Source: Aphodovivens sp036306585 (lineage in GTDB: Bacteria; Actinomycetota; Coriobacteriia; Coriobacteriales; Eggerthellaceae). Taken from it: a stretch of 64,000 nucleotides of DNA. Position 1 is the stretch's first letter; each line of letters opens with the position of its first letter. Below the pieces are notes generated by a model that saw only the letters and a program-made list of their open reading frames with translations, was not told the DNA's origin and searched no databases. A program made the translations under genes and the position numbers. The stretch is taken from assembly GCA_036306585.1 (NCBI GenBank), contig JAXJZF010000007.1, positions 248,001 through 312,000 on the forward strand. Reading direction: 5' to 3'. Shown piece by piece: positions 22,408 through 31,524 of the stretch.

Positions 22408-24587
22408 AAAACGTCTGGCGCCTTTTCTCGGGCGATATCAAACGGATGGGCAGCAACGTGGTCACGGTGATCATCATTCTCGGTCTCGTGGCGCTTCCCT
22501 CCATATTCTCGTGGTACAACATGATCGCCTGCTGGAATGTCTTCGACAACACGGGCAACCTGACGGTCGCGGTAGCGAACTCCGATGAAGGATACGAGAG
22601 CGATCTCGTGCCCATCCGTGTAAACATCGGCGATCAGGTAGTCTCCGCTCTGCGTGCGAATGACCAAATGAACTGGGAGTTCACCGATGAGGAGGATGCC
22701 ATAGACGGTGCGGAGTCTGGCCGCTACTATGCGGCGGTGATCATACCGAAGGATTTCAGCCGCGATATGATGACGTTTTATACCGAAGATTCCGAGCATG
22801 CGGAAATCGTTTACTACGCCAACGAGAAAAAGAACGCCATCGCCCCCAAGGTTACCGACCAGGGCGCTGACCAGATATCTGCCCAAGTAAACCGCGTGTT
22901 TGCCCAGACCCTTTCCGAAACTGCCTTGGGTATTTCGTCATCGCTTGCGGATTATCTCGATTCCGCCGATGCGGGTGGGGCTATCGCCAAGCTTGCCGAG
23001 CGGATCGGCTCTGCTGGCAGTCAGATGACGGATGCCGCTTCGGTGATGCGCGCGTATTCCGATGCGATGGGGACGGCGAAGTCGCTCGTCGAGGATTCCG
23101 GCGACCTCGTTGCTCGGGCGCGCGCCGCCGCAGGCACGGTGTCAAGTCAGGCGGATGGAGCGAAGGGCGCTGCCGGGGATATGGCAGGATCTCTGAATGA
23201 CGCAGCCGATGCCTTGTCCGTTGCGATAGCCCAGAGCGCGCAAGGATATGGGGAAGTAGCCTCCTCGATGGATGCGGCTTTCGATTCCGCGCAGACGTTG
23301 GCGTCGGATGCATCCTCTCAGTTGCGCTCGCAGGCATCGGCGGTCGATTCCCAGATCGCCGGGTATCAAGACCTTGTGTCGCAAGTAGAGGCGATCAGAC
23401 CGAACCTTTCTCCGGAGGGGCAGGCTGCCGCCGATGCCGTGATAGCACGCCTGGGAACATCGGTCCAGCTGCAAGAGCAGCTGCGCGATTCTCTCGGCTC
23501 CGCCGCCGATTCCATAGAGAAGGGCAGCGCCGATACGCAGGGGAGCCGCGACGCGGTGAAGCAGCTGGCCCAGCAAGCGCAGTCCAGTCTCGATGGTGTA
23601 AAGGCCGATTACGACAACAACCTCAAGCCGACATTGGAAAAGCTCATGTCCGATATGGGAGATGCGGAGGAGTCGTTATCGCAGGTCGGTACCACGCTTG
23701 ACAATGCGGCGGGCGAGCTGTCGGGCACGGCGGATTCCGTTGCAGACAAGATCGGCGAGGCGCAAGGCGGTTTGGAATCCGCGGCGAGCCAGATGGAGGA
23801 GTCGGGGGCGGAGCTTACCGAGCTTTCGAAGAAGGTTTCCGATGCTCTTGAAGCGGGGGATAGCGAGGCTTTGCGAAAGATCATCGAATCTGATCCGGCT
23901 ACGCTCGCAGAGGCTTTTTCCGCTCCCGTCAAACTGGATCGGCAAGCGGTATACCCGGTTGACAATTTCGGCTCCGCCATGTCGCCTCTCTACACCACCC
24001 TTGCGCTGTGGATAGGAGCCCTGCTCATCATGGTCGCCTTCAAGGTTAACCCTTCCGAACGGACGCTTGCCGAGCTGGATGACCCTACGCCGCGTCAGCT
24101 CTTTCTTGGGCGTTTCGGCGTAGTGGCGGTTGTGTCTCTCATGCAGAGCACGTGCGTGAGCTTTGGAAATCTCTTTTTCCTCCATGTGCAGGCGGACAAC
24201 CCGGTTCTATATTTGATGTGCTTCTGGATATCTGGTCTTACCTTCGCGTTCATCGTCTATACGCTAGTGGCGTCGTTCGCCAACTTCGGAAAAGCCCTCT
24301 CCGTTTTTCTGCTGATCGTCCAAGTTTCGGGCGGCGGTGGAAGCTATCCTTTGCAACTTCTACCGCAATTCGTACAGGCGGTGAGTCCGTATCTGCCCAT
24401 CACGCACGCCGTGAACGCCATGCGCGCCGCTATGTTCGGTGTGTACAACGGGGATTTCTGGATAGAAATGGGGACGCTTCTGCTATTCGCGGTTCCGCTA
24501 GCATTGCTGGGCCTCGTTCTGCGCAATCCGCTCATCAACCTGGTCAACGCCTTCGTCGCAAAGGTGGAGAGCACGAAGGTGATGTAG
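22404..24587 (+). CDS. YhgE/Pip-family membrane protein (second of pair)
   Basis: The 727-residue paralogue has the same plan: an N-terminal membrane helix, PSIFSWYNMIACWNVFDNTGNLTVAVANSDEG, a long extracytoplasmic helical stalk and six C-terminal membrane helices. Its ATG overlaps the previous stop by four bases. In several Gram-positives the family acts as a phage receptor or in efflux and envelope integrity; the substrate here is unknown. The tandem arrangement suggests a hetero-oligomer. A lipoprotein gene follows after 118 bp on the same strand. Confidence 0.9.
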   Translation: MKNVWRLFSGDIKRMGSNVVTVIIILGLVALPSIFSWYNMIACWNVFDNTGNLTVAVANSDEGYESDLVPIRVNIGDQVVSALRANDQMNWEFTDEEDAIDGAESGRYYAAVIIPKDFSRDMMTFYTEDSEHAEIVYYANEKKNAIAPKVTDQGADQISAQVNRVFAQTLSETALGISSSLADYLDSADAGGAIAKLAERIGSAGSQMTDAASVMRAYSDAMGTAKSLVEDSGDLVARARAAAGTVSSQADGAKGAAGDMAGSLNDAADALSVAIAQSAQGYGEVASSMDAAFDSAQTLASDASSQLRSQASAVDSQIAGYQDLVSQVEAIRPNLSPEGQAAADAVIARLGTSVQLQEQLRDSLGSAADSIEKGSADTQGSRDAVKQLAQQAQSSLDGVKADYDNNLKPTLEKLMSDMGDAEESLSQVGTTLDNAAGELSGTADSVADKIGEAQGGLESAASQMEESGAELTELSKKVSDALEAGDSEALRKIIESDPATLAEAFSAPVKLDRQAVYPVDNFGSAMSPLYTTLALWIGALLIMVAFKVNPSERTLAELDDPTPRQLFLGRFGVVAVVSLMQSTCVSFGNLFFLHVQADNPVLYLMCFWISGLTFAFIVYTLVASFANFGKALSVFLLIVQVSGGGGSYPLQLLPQFVQAVSPYLPITHAVNAMRAAMFGVYNGDFWIEMGTLLLFAVPLALLGLVLRNPLINLVNAFVAKVESTKVM

Positions 24588-24705
24588 GCGCCGCGCCTCC
24601 ATTGTTGCCATTTTCCTGCGAAAACGGGCGTGGCGAACAGCTGCGAAATAAGGGAAGATACGAAGCAGTGGAATCCTATGCCTCGGCGTCGAGGAGGGGT
24701 GCGAC

Positions 24706-25446
24706 ATGATGAGGAAGATCGCAGGCATGCTCGTCTTGCTGGCCCTTGCCGCATTTCTTGCGGGATGCGCGCAGCTGCGGGAAGGCGGCGGGGAGCTGTC
24801 CGCGGCAGGCCAAGGAGCGGAATCCCAAACGACGCAGGAGGGGGCTCGAAGCTATACGGTCATGAAGGTTGAGGGCGACCCTGATTGGGAAAGCATTCCA
24901 GCAGTTGACATTGATAATCAACAGTGGCTCGACCCTATCGACATTACCGCCCATGCGCAGCTATGCTACGATGACGAGGCGTTTTACGTGCGGATGTGGG
25001 CGGAAGAGGCTGACATCCGTGCCGAAAACCCGGCGTCGGATCTTCTTGCGAACACGTATGAGGATAGCTGCCTGGAATTCTTCATTGCCCCCGTTCAAGG
25101 TGATTCCCGCTATATGAATTTCGAAATCAATCCCAATTGCGCCATGGGCGTGCAGATCGGGAGCACGAAAGAGGATCGCACACGATTGGTGCGTACCGAT
25201 GATATGTACCATGCTTCATCGACACGCACCGAGGATGGCTGGGAGGTGACCTATCGCATCCCCTTCCAATTCGTGCGGCAGTTCTATCCGGGTTTCGAGG
25301 CGCAGTCGGGAGATGTCTTGAAGGGCAATTTCTACAAGTGCGGCAATTTGACGACGCGCAAACACTACCTTTCGTGGAATCCCATCGCCAGCGACACCCC
25401 TAATTTCCATGTTCCGGAGAGCTTCGGTGACCTTGTGCTTGCCTGA
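24706..25446 (+). CDS. lipoprotein with CBM9-like domain
   Basis: The 246-residue protein starts with a lipoprotein signal (MMRKIAGMLVLLALAAFLAGC; lipobox LAGC with Cys21). It continues as a carbohydrate-binding family 9-like beta-sandwich, with ITAHAQLCYDDEAFYVRMWA, NTYEDSCLEFFIAP and GWEVTYRIPFQFV. It should sit on the outer face of the membrane and bind a sugar or glycan. GAGGAGGGG precedes the ATG. It may work with the YhgE-type pair upstream, since all three read in one direction. Confidence 0.85.
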   Translation: MMRKIAGMLVLLALAAFLAGCAQLREGGGELSAAGQGAESQTTQEGARSYTVMKVEGDPDWESIPAVDIDNQQWLDPIDITAHAQLCYDDEAFYVRMWAEEADIRAENPASDLLANTYEDSCLEFFIAPVQGDSRYMNFEINPNCAMGVQIGSTKEDRTRLVRTDDMYHASSTRTEDGWEVTYRIPFQFVRQFYPGFEAQSGDVLKGNFYKCGNLTTRKHYLSWNPIASDTPNFHVPESFGDLVLA

Positions 25447-25482
25447 TGAAGACGCTTCACGGCCGGCGTTGCGACAATGGGG

Positions 25483-26160
25483 CTATTGCCCGGTTCGATG
25501 AAGTGCGTCACTTTCGGGGAGGGGTTCCATGTCCAATCTTAAGGTTTGCTCGGTGAGTTTCATAAGCGTCTCGTCAGGTACTCGGGGGTTAAGCTTCATC
25601 AGCCCAACGAGACCGAATACGAGCATGCAGAACGTTTCATAGACATATTCGATCTCTACTTCATGGTATTCGGCGTATTCGGTGATGATATTGGCATCGA
25701 TGCAATCGACGGTTTCACGTACGGCGCGGATTCCAAACTCGTCGCGTACGCCTAATTCCTCCAGGACTCGCACCATGGGGCGCGGGGAGCCATCGATTCC
25801 GTATAAAGAGCGTCGCATCGCGGCGATCGCCTTTCTCAAAGACCCCTCGGTGTCGCCGAATTCGCGCGATTCGTTCCAGACGATGGCGCTTTCCACCAGG
25901 TCTTCAATATAGTCGTCGATCACCGCTTCGGTGATCGCCCTCTTGTTGGGAAAGTAGTAGTACACGAGTTCGCGCGTGATGCCTGCTTCGGCAGCGATGT
26001 CTTTGACGGTGGTGATCGCGACGCCTTGCGTTTCGTAGAGTTTTCTCGCTGCTTGCATGATGTTGCCCGCTTGCCCGACGAGACGCCTGCTTTCGGACAG
26101 CTTGCGTGCGCAGCGTCTTCTCAAGAAGCTGATCCGCTCGTTATCGTCGGCAATGACCAT
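25483..26160 (-). CDS. TetR-family regulator
   Basis: This is a 225-residue protein. The HTH is at about residues 30-75 (IMQAARKLYETQGVAITTVKDIAAEAGITRELVYYYFPNKRAITEAVIDDY), and a helical ligand-binding domain follows. ATG 26160 has AAAGGGA at four bases; a TTG at 26178 would extend it into the hairpin. It converges with the YhgE-lipoprotein operon and is downstream of the minus-strand DUF5692 gene. A TATAAT and a 14-bp inverted repeat directly upstream suggest autorepression. Confidence 0.9.
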   Translation of the reverse strand: MVIADDNERISFLRRRCARKLSESRRLVGQAGNIMQAARKLYETQGVAITTVKDIAAEAGITRELVYYYFPNKRAITEAVIDDYIEDLVESAIVWNESREFGDTEGSLRKAIAAMRRSLYGIDGSPRPMVRVLEELGVRDEFGIRAVRETVDCIDANIITEYAEYHEVEIEYVYETFCMLVFGLVGLMKLNPRVPDETLMKLTEQTLRLDMEPLPESDALHRTGQ

Positions 26161-26177
26161 AGCGTCCCTTTCGAGCA

Positions 26178-26217
26178 ATGGGGGTTGCCTCCAAGGAACG
26201 AGGCAACCCCCATTATA
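26178..26217 (-). promoter_or_regulatory. TATAAT followed by a 14-bp inverted repeat
   Basis: On the minus strand TATAAT (26217-26212) runs directly into ATGGGGGTTGCCTC-N8-GAGGCAACCCCCAT (26213-26178), so the repeat spans the expected start of the tetR transcript. It may be a TetR operator or a 5' hairpin; no U-run follows on either strand. The -35 is not recognisable. Confidence 0.55.
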
Positions 26218-26277
26218 TAGTCAAGGCCGGCACGGCCGTGGCGGCATCTTGCCCGACCGATCGCTCTTGGCACCTCC

Positions 26278-27240
26278 TTATTCATTCTCTTTTTTCACGG
26301 CAAGATAGGCTTTGGTGTCGGAATAGATCTCGTCTTTGAGGGGATTGAGCTTTCGCTCTTGGATCCGTTTTACCTGCCAGATAGCGAGTGCGACGTTGCT
26401 TGCGAGGGCAAGCAGGCTCACCGCGAAGAACGCGGCAGGGTTGTGCGTGGTCGGGATGGGCGCTAGCACATCGGCGAACTGGGGTATGGTCATAACGAAC
26501 ATGATCCATAGCGCCAAGGTTTGCGCACGGTGCTGCAGCCAAGCACCCCTCTTGATGAAAAACGTGGGGATCGTGCACGAAAGCAACAGGGCAAGCCCGC
26601 AATACGCCGAATGATCGGAGATGCAGTTGTAGGTATAGGCGAAGTTCCAAAGGTCGTAGGCGATGATCCATGCCCAGATCATGTCGGGCCAGATCATGTC
26701 GCGCGATTTGTCTTTTGAGATGATGATTCCGAACCAGCCGCAGATGGTGAGGATGTTCAGGATGCCGGCGATGCCGTTCATGATGTTCCAAGGACCGGAG
26801 ATGGTCCAAAGGTTCTCGACGACGCCTCCGTTCCAGAGGCCGAACCCGAACACCTGGAAATCGCGGATCACCGCTTCAGCGATATTGACGGCTAAGATAA
26901 GCGGGGGAAAGCACAGGGCCCAGCGTTTCTCGTAGAGGTGGCGGACTTTGCCGTCCTTGTCGGTCCACTTCACAAAGCGCAATGCCATGAATCCTAAACA
27001 GCCCGCTAGCGCGGAATACGTCTTCACCCAGTTGAACCACGTGCCGGTTCCATATTCGTTCCCGGGGGCTGCGGTGGCGGGCCACACGAAGATGGTCAGC
27101 AGAATGGGAACCAAGGCGAACAGCGTGATCCCTGCCCACACCGAGGTGCGCCCGAGTTCATTGAACGCCATCAAGGCGAACAGAACGAAGATCCAAATCA
27201 GCCAATATGACAGATCGCCGGCTTGATAGAGGATTCCCAT
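26278..27240 (-). CDS. DUF5692-family membrane protein
   Basis: The 320-residue protein has about eight or nine membrane segments. Conserved polar spots are NIAEAVIRDFQ (about 130-140), WNIMNGIAGILN and AYDLWNFAYTYNCISDHSAY. I recognise it as the uncharacterised DUF5692 family. GGGAGGG lies four bases before ATG 27240, which rules out an upstream extension. A paralogue is divergently encoded at 27485, with a long inverted repeat between. Charged Glu, Arg and Asp inside membrane helices suggest a transporter or membrane enzyme. Confidence 0.85.
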   Translation of the reverse strand: MGILYQAGDLSYWLIWIFVLFALMAFNELGRTSVWAGITLFALVPILLTIFVWPATAAPGNEYGTGTWFNWVKTYSALAGCLGFMALRFVKWTDKDGKVRHLYEKRWALCFPPLILAVNIAEAVIRDFQVFGFGLWNGGVVENLWTISGPWNIMNGIAGILNILTICGWFGIIISKDKSRDMIWPDMIWAWIIAYDLWNFAYTYNCISDHSAYCGLALLLSCTIPTFFIKRGAWLQHRAQTLALWIMFVMTIPQFADVLAPIPTTHNPAAFFAVSLLALASNVALAIWQVKRIQERKLNPLKDEIYSDTKAYLAVKKENE

Positions 27241-27354
27241 AATTCCCTCCCTTCCTCGGCGAGCGTACGGCGCTCGCGTCCGGCCCGCGCACGGCACCGG
27301 GCACTCCGTGGAAACGGGCTCCCTACCCGGCAGTATATACACGGCGATTCTCGG

Positions 27355-27387
27355 AGTCTTTACATATGGCTCCTTTGCGTAAAGACT
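27355..27387. promoter_or_regulatory. 9-bp inverted repeat in divergent DUF5692 promoter
   Basis: AGTCTTTAC (27355-27363) and GTAAAGACT (27379-27387) are perfect inverted arms 15 bp apart. The right arm abuts a weak -35 (AAGACT) 17 bp before TACACT (27405-27410) for the plus-strand gene, so a regulator bound here could control both genes. Confidence 0.55.
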
Positions 27388-27484
27388 GGAAAGCGGCCCG
27401 ATGCTACACTTTCACTGATGGCGGAAGCAAACAGAAACCGCACGTCAACGGGTGTATTCCGCCATTTGACGAGAGGAGGACGTT

Positions 27485-28387
27485 ATGGTTCTGCCTGTTT
27501 GGATCACGCCTGTTTCCATGGCCGTCTACATCGTCTTGCTCTTGCTTCTCACCGAGTTCATGCGCACCCACTACCGCACATCGATGTGGGTATGGGTGGT
27601 GTCCCTCGTGACGGTCCCGCTCTGGATCGCAAACATTCCCGGGGACGATTGGTTCCGCTGGGCGAAAAACCTTTCGGTCATCCTTCCGCTCATCTTCGCC
27701 GGCGTGGGAAGAATCGCCATGGTCGAGCAGAAGGACACGCCGTTTTGGCGCACGATGCGCAAGCGTTGGGTTCGCTGGGTGCTTTACGGCATCGTGTTCT
27801 GCAACATCGCCGAAGCCACGTTGCGCGATTTCGAGATGGGCAACGTCATGAACGCCCTGGCGGGCTTGATCCTGTGCATCACCATGCCGTTTGGCGACAA
27901 GTATTGGAAGTACGACACATCGAGCCATGGGGAGATCCTGTCCTACACCGTGCCGATGTGGAATTTCCTCTACACCACCTGGAATGCTTGCTTCGTGTAC
28001 GCCGAAGGCCATGCTTACTTCGCGAGCACTTGCTGCATCCTCGCTGCAGCCGAGCTCTACCCCATCATCAAGCGCCGCCCCGAGCTTTACATCACCGGGC
28101 GGATCTACACTTTGGGCGCTCACCTGCTTATCAGGAGCTGCTTCCCGGCGCTGTTCCCCACCATCATGAACAGCGAGGCGTGGTTCAACCCGGATGTGAT
28201 GTTCTGGTGGGGCGCGATCAACGGCATCATGGGGCTGCCGTTCGTGTTCTGGTACTGCTACCAGCTGCATACGGGCAAAGCCGACGTATCCTTCCGTCGC
28301 GGGATAGCGCGGAAAAAGTATTTGGAAGGACGCGCCAACGGCTCCATCGACGAATACGGCGATCCGGTCGAGCCGGCAAAGGCGTAA
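27485..28387 (+). CDS. DUF5692-family membrane protein (paralogue)
   Basis: This 300-residue polytopic protein shares with its divergent neighbour the motifs NIAEATLRDFE, VMNALAGLIL and MWNFLYTTWNACF...GHAY. These place an acidic and an arginine residue in equivalent helices and a His after the WNF motif. GAGGAGG lies five bases before the ATG. The C-terminal 40 residues are cytoplasmic and charged. Function is unknown; pairing suggests either a heterodimer or two substrate variants. Confidence 0.85.
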   Translation: MVLPVWITPVSMAVYIVLLLLLTEFMRTHYRTSMWVWVVSLVTVPLWIANIPGDDWFRWAKNLSVILPLIFAGVGRIAMVEQKDTPFWRTMRKRWVRWVLYGIVFCNIAEATLRDFEMGNVMNALAGLILCITMPFGDKYWKYDTSSHGEILSYTVPMWNFLYTTWNACFVYAEGHAYFASTCCILAAAELYPIIKRRPELYITGRIYTLGAHLLIRSCFPALFPTIMNSEAWFNPDVMFWWGAINGIMGLPFVFWYCYQLHTGKADVSFRRGIARKKYLEGRANGSIDEYGDPVEPAKA

Positions 28388-28527
28388 GAGGGGGATTGGC
28401 GAAGCGTCGCGGCGGATCCGCCAGGGTCTGCTGCTCATCCTAGGCGAAGCGCCCTCCTGCGGCCCCGTCCATCGTCCTCGCGACGGGCGGGGCCGTGCTC
28501 TGCATCGGGTCCCGCCCGGTTCGCCGT

Positions 28528-30543
28528 CTACTTGCTGCGTGCCGCTTGCTCGCGCTTGCGCCTCTTTCGCTCTTCACGCAAGTCGTCGCGATAGAGCATC
28601 AGGATCACCAATCCGACGAGCGCGCATGCGGCGACGAGCACGAACATCTCCTTGAACCCTTCGTTGAGCTCGGTGTGGAACAGGTTCTGGATCTGCCCGG
28701 CGTTCTCGTCGATGATCTGAAGGTAGTCTTCCTTTGCCATCTGGAACGACTGGGGGATGCTGTCGTAGAGTGCCTGCATGTCGTCGTCAAGGTCTTCAAG
28801 CTGGTCGTAGGCGGACTGCATCGCCGCGTGGGCGGGCGATGCAGCGGGCATGGCATCCAATGCGTCGCCAAGCTGGCCCATCGCTTCAGTCGTGCCGTCG
28901 ATGCCCTCTTGGACGCCCTCCTGGGCGGAGGCTATCGCATCGGGGGAGGCAAGGTCGAACATCGCGGCGACCATGGTTTTGGTGTTGTCGGCGATCGTGG
29001 TGACGTCCGAGCCCTGCATCAGGGCGATGATGTCATCGGGTAGCTCCAGATCGCCCTCGCTTTCCATCTCGTCGAGGTCGATGACCTGGGGTTCGGTGAG
29101 CATGGACAGATCGATCCCCTCCATCATCTCATCGTACATGTCCCCAGATCCCGAAAGCGCCTCCAGATCGCCGCTTACGGCCTGCGCCTCGATGCTCACG
29201 GGCACCGTCACCGTCTTGGGCAGGGAGTCCTCGATGGCCGCTTGGGCGGTGGTGCCCGCTTGCGCGATGAATGCGACCATGATGGCGGGAGCGATTGCCG
29301 TGCCGATGGACCGGACAAGGGAAAGCGTCGCCAGCGCCGAGTTGGACTCCTTGGGATCGGTCTTCTCGAGCATCATGTAGTTGAGCGGTGTGCCCATGGT
29401 GAAGCCCAGGCCAAGGCCGATGAGGACAAGGCTGATGGTGACGGTGAGGATGCTGGGGTTGGGGACGGCGATAAAGCCCAGGAACAGGGAGCCAATCACC
29501 GAGACGGCCAGGCCGAAACCCAGGACGACCTTCACGCCCATGTTATCGATGAGCTTGCCCGACATGGGAGATCCGACGCCGGCGAACAGGCCGAGGATGA
29601 TAACGAAGTATCCGCCGCTTCCCGAAGGAAGATACAGCGCATTCTCGGCGAATTGGGGAATGAATATCATTCCCATCATGATCACGCCGGTGATGATCGA
29701 GAGCAGCAGCGTGGCAACGATGCTCGGGTTCTTGAAATACGAGAGGTTGAGCACGGGGTCCGCAGCACGCTTCTCAAAGAAGATGAAGATCGGCAGGAGG
29801 ATGACGAAAGCGATGAGGAACGGATAGACATCGGTCGACTGGATGGAGCTTGCGATATCGAATAAGTCGAGGTTGCGCAGGCCGTACAGCAGGCTGAGGA
29901 TCATCAGGACCAGCGTGACGGTGCCCCAGATATCGATGGGGCGCACGTCTTTCTCCTTGCTGTTGGAGAGGGAGGCCAGGCCGGCGATGATGATGAACGC
30001 GCAGATCGGCAGATTGACATAGAAGATGAACTGCCAGTTGGTTTGCCCGAAGATGTCGAGGATCAGGCTGCCCGCCGAAGCTCCGAACACGTTGGCGATG
30101 CCGTATACTCCGCCGACGAGACCCAGCGCCATGCCGCGTTTCTCGGGAGGGAACGCGGTGCCGAACTCGGCGGTGGCTACCGGCATGATGCCACCGCCGC
30201 CCACTGCCTGGATGGCGCGCGCCACCAGAAGCATGCTGAAGTTGGAGAAGTCCTGCGCCAGTCCGCACAGGAGGGAGCCCAGTCCAAAGAGGAAGATGCT
30301 GGTTAGGTAGATGTACTTGCGCCCGTACTTGTCGGCGAGCTTGCCCATGATGGGGATTGCCGCGGCGTAGGCGAGCGTGTAGATGGTGATGAGCCACACG
30401 CCCGATTGGTCGTCGACGCCCAGGTCCGCTTGGATGACCGTCCTCGCCGGCGTGACGATGCCGGTGTCGAGCGCCCCGATGAACAAACCGAGCAGGTAGA
30501 CGACGGCAATCAGAACGTAGCCTTTCTTCTGCGTGCTAGACAC
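28528..30543 (-). CDS. DHA2-family (EmrB-like) MFS drug exporter with large extracellular insert
   Basis: The 671-residue protein has fourteen predicted membrane segments with LDTGIVTPARTVIQADL in TM1 and the motif-A loop GKLADKYGRKY. It should export drugs or toxic acids by proton antiport. Between the last two helices lies an unusual acidic, Met/Asp-rich helical insert of about 190 residues (about 440-630). The C-terminus is basic (ERKRRKREQAA). GTG 30543 has GAGAGGG upstream and overlaps marR by 8 bp, so it is co-transcribed with its regulator. Confidence 0.92.
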   Translation of the reverse strand: MSSTQKKGYVLIAVVYLLGLFIGALDTGIVTPARTVIQADLGVDDQSGVWLITIYTLAYAAAIPIMGKLADKYGRKYIYLTSIFLFGLGSLLCGLAQDFSNFSMLLVARAIQAVGGGGIMPVATAEFGTAFPPEKRGMALGLVGGVYGIANVFGASAGSLILDIFGQTNWQFIFYVNLPICAFIIIAGLASLSNSKEKDVRPIDIWGTVTLVLMILSLLYGLRNLDLFDIASSIQSTDVYPFLIAFVILLPIFIFFEKRAADPVLNLSYFKNPSIVATLLLSIITGVIMMGMIFIPQFAENALYLPSGSGGYFVIILGLFAGVGSPMSGKLIDNMGVKVVLGFGLAVSVIGSLFLGFIAVPNPSILTVTISLVLIGLGLGFTMGTPLNYMMLEKTDPKESNSALATLSLVRSIGTAIAPAIMVAFIAQAGTTAQAAIEDSLPKTVTVPVSIEAQAVSGDLEALSGSGDMYDEMMEGIDLSMLTEPQVIDLDEMESEGDLELPDDIIALMQGSDVTTIADNTKTMVAAMFDLASPDAIASAQEGVQEGIDGTTEAMGQLGDALDAMPAASPAHAAMQSAYDQLEDLDDDMQALYDSIPQSFQMAKEDYLQIIDENAGQIQNLFHTELNEGFKEMFVLVAACALVGLVILMLYRDDLREERKRRKREQAARSK

Positions 30544-30976
30544 GATATCCCTCTCCTTCTTCTTCTTTTTCTATCATCGTCGAGGAGTTCGCCACCATGC
30601 GCTTGAGCACGCAGGCGAATGTCTTCCTATCCTCGGGATCTATGCCTACGTTGATTTTTTCTTCCCAGTCTCGCAGAACCTCGCTCATGAGATCGACCGT
30701 CGTCGTCGAGCCGGGCGCGAGTGAGATGATCTTCTCGCGGCGGTTCTTTTCGTTGACTTCGGTGGAGACGAACCCTTTTTCCTCCATCTTCGCAACGGTT
30801 TTCGCGATGGAGCCCTTATCGATTTTGAGGCCGTTGGCAACCTGCATTTGACTTGACGGCCCGTGGCCGATCAGGTACATGAGCACGAGTTGCTCGGAGA
30901 AGCTCGACTCGGTCTTCGAGAAGCGGCGGTCGGCATACACGCGCATCTGCCTCACGAGGATCGAAAGGTCGTTCAT
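30536..30976 (-). CDS. MarR-family repressor
   Basis: The protein of about 146 residues has the MarR winged helix SQMQVANGLKIDKGSIAKTVAKMEEKGFVSTEVNEKNRREKIISL and flanking dimerisation helices. It heads the operon with the DHA2 exporter and is preceded by two tandem palindromes, so it likely represses exporter and self until a ligand binds. The start is uncertain: ATG 30976 is 12 bases after GGAGG, a TTG six bases after it is also possible, and a GTG at 30988 is too close. Confidence 0.9.
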   Translation of the reverse strand: MNDLSILVRQMRVYADRRFSKTESSFSEQLVLMYLIGHGPSSQMQVANGLKIDKGSIAKTVAKMEEKGFVSTEVNEKNRREKIISLAPGSTTTVDLMSEVLRDWEEKINVGIDPEDRKTFACVLKRMVANSSTMIEKEEEGEGYRV

Positions 30977-30997
30977 GAACAAAGGCACCCTCCTATC

Positions 30998-31026
30998 GTT
31001 GTCTTTGCAACAGTTGTCTTAACAAC
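30998..31026. promoter_or_regulatory. two tandem MarR operators
   Basis: GTTGTCTTTGCAAC (30998-31011) and GTTGTCTTAACAAC (31013-31026) are 14-bp near-palindromes repeated with a 15-bp period. A wider perfect inverted repeat, CTATCGTTGT/ACAACGATAG, encloses both (30994-31030). Confidence 0.75.
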
Positions 31027-31176
31027 GATAGCGAAAGCGCCGAGAATGTAAAGAGGAAGGGGTTTGCTTTCAGAGAGGCGGCATTGCGATTTCGGGGATG
31101 GAGCCCGGCAGCGCGCCTTATATGCAGAATTGCGAGGTCGTTTCGGCTCGCCGAGAGCCGGACTTAAGACGAGGCG

Positions 31177-31299
31177 CTAGAAATCCCACTCCCAATGTCC
31201 GCTGAATTCGGTATTGCCCGTTGCCAGCATGATGATGCCGATGATGATGACGATTATCGTGACCACGATGAACGGAACGGGGCTTTTGGATTTGAACAT
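31177..31299 (-). CDS. 40-residue single-pass membrane protein
   Basis: A short minus-strand frame from ATG 31299 encodes an N-terminal FKSKSPVP, one very hydrophobic helix (FIVVTIIVIIIGIIMLATG) and a tail ending SGHWEWDF. AAGGA lies about eight bases upstream, and TATACT further up (about 31331-31336) could be its -10. The positive-inside pattern and codon choice argue for a real small protein. Function is unknown. It lies between the marR-exporter unit and uspA. Confidence 0.6.
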   Translation of the reverse strand: MFKSKSPVPFIVVTIIVIIIGIIMLATGNTEFSGHWEWDF

Positions 31300-31524
31300 G
31301 CGGGGGTCCTTACACTTGGATTCATATGGGGAGAGTATACGACATGGCTTCATAAAAGGATCGTCGGCTTTCCCAAAACGCCGATCGCGGATCTCCCCCG
31401 TCTTCCGATTCCGGTAGCGGTATCATCCGGCTCCGTTAGTCGGTTCCATTCGAGGTGGAGCGTAAAGCGGGGTTGAAGCTTCGCTTTTCGCCCTTCCATC
31501 CCGTTTGACATGAGGGGAGGCTGT

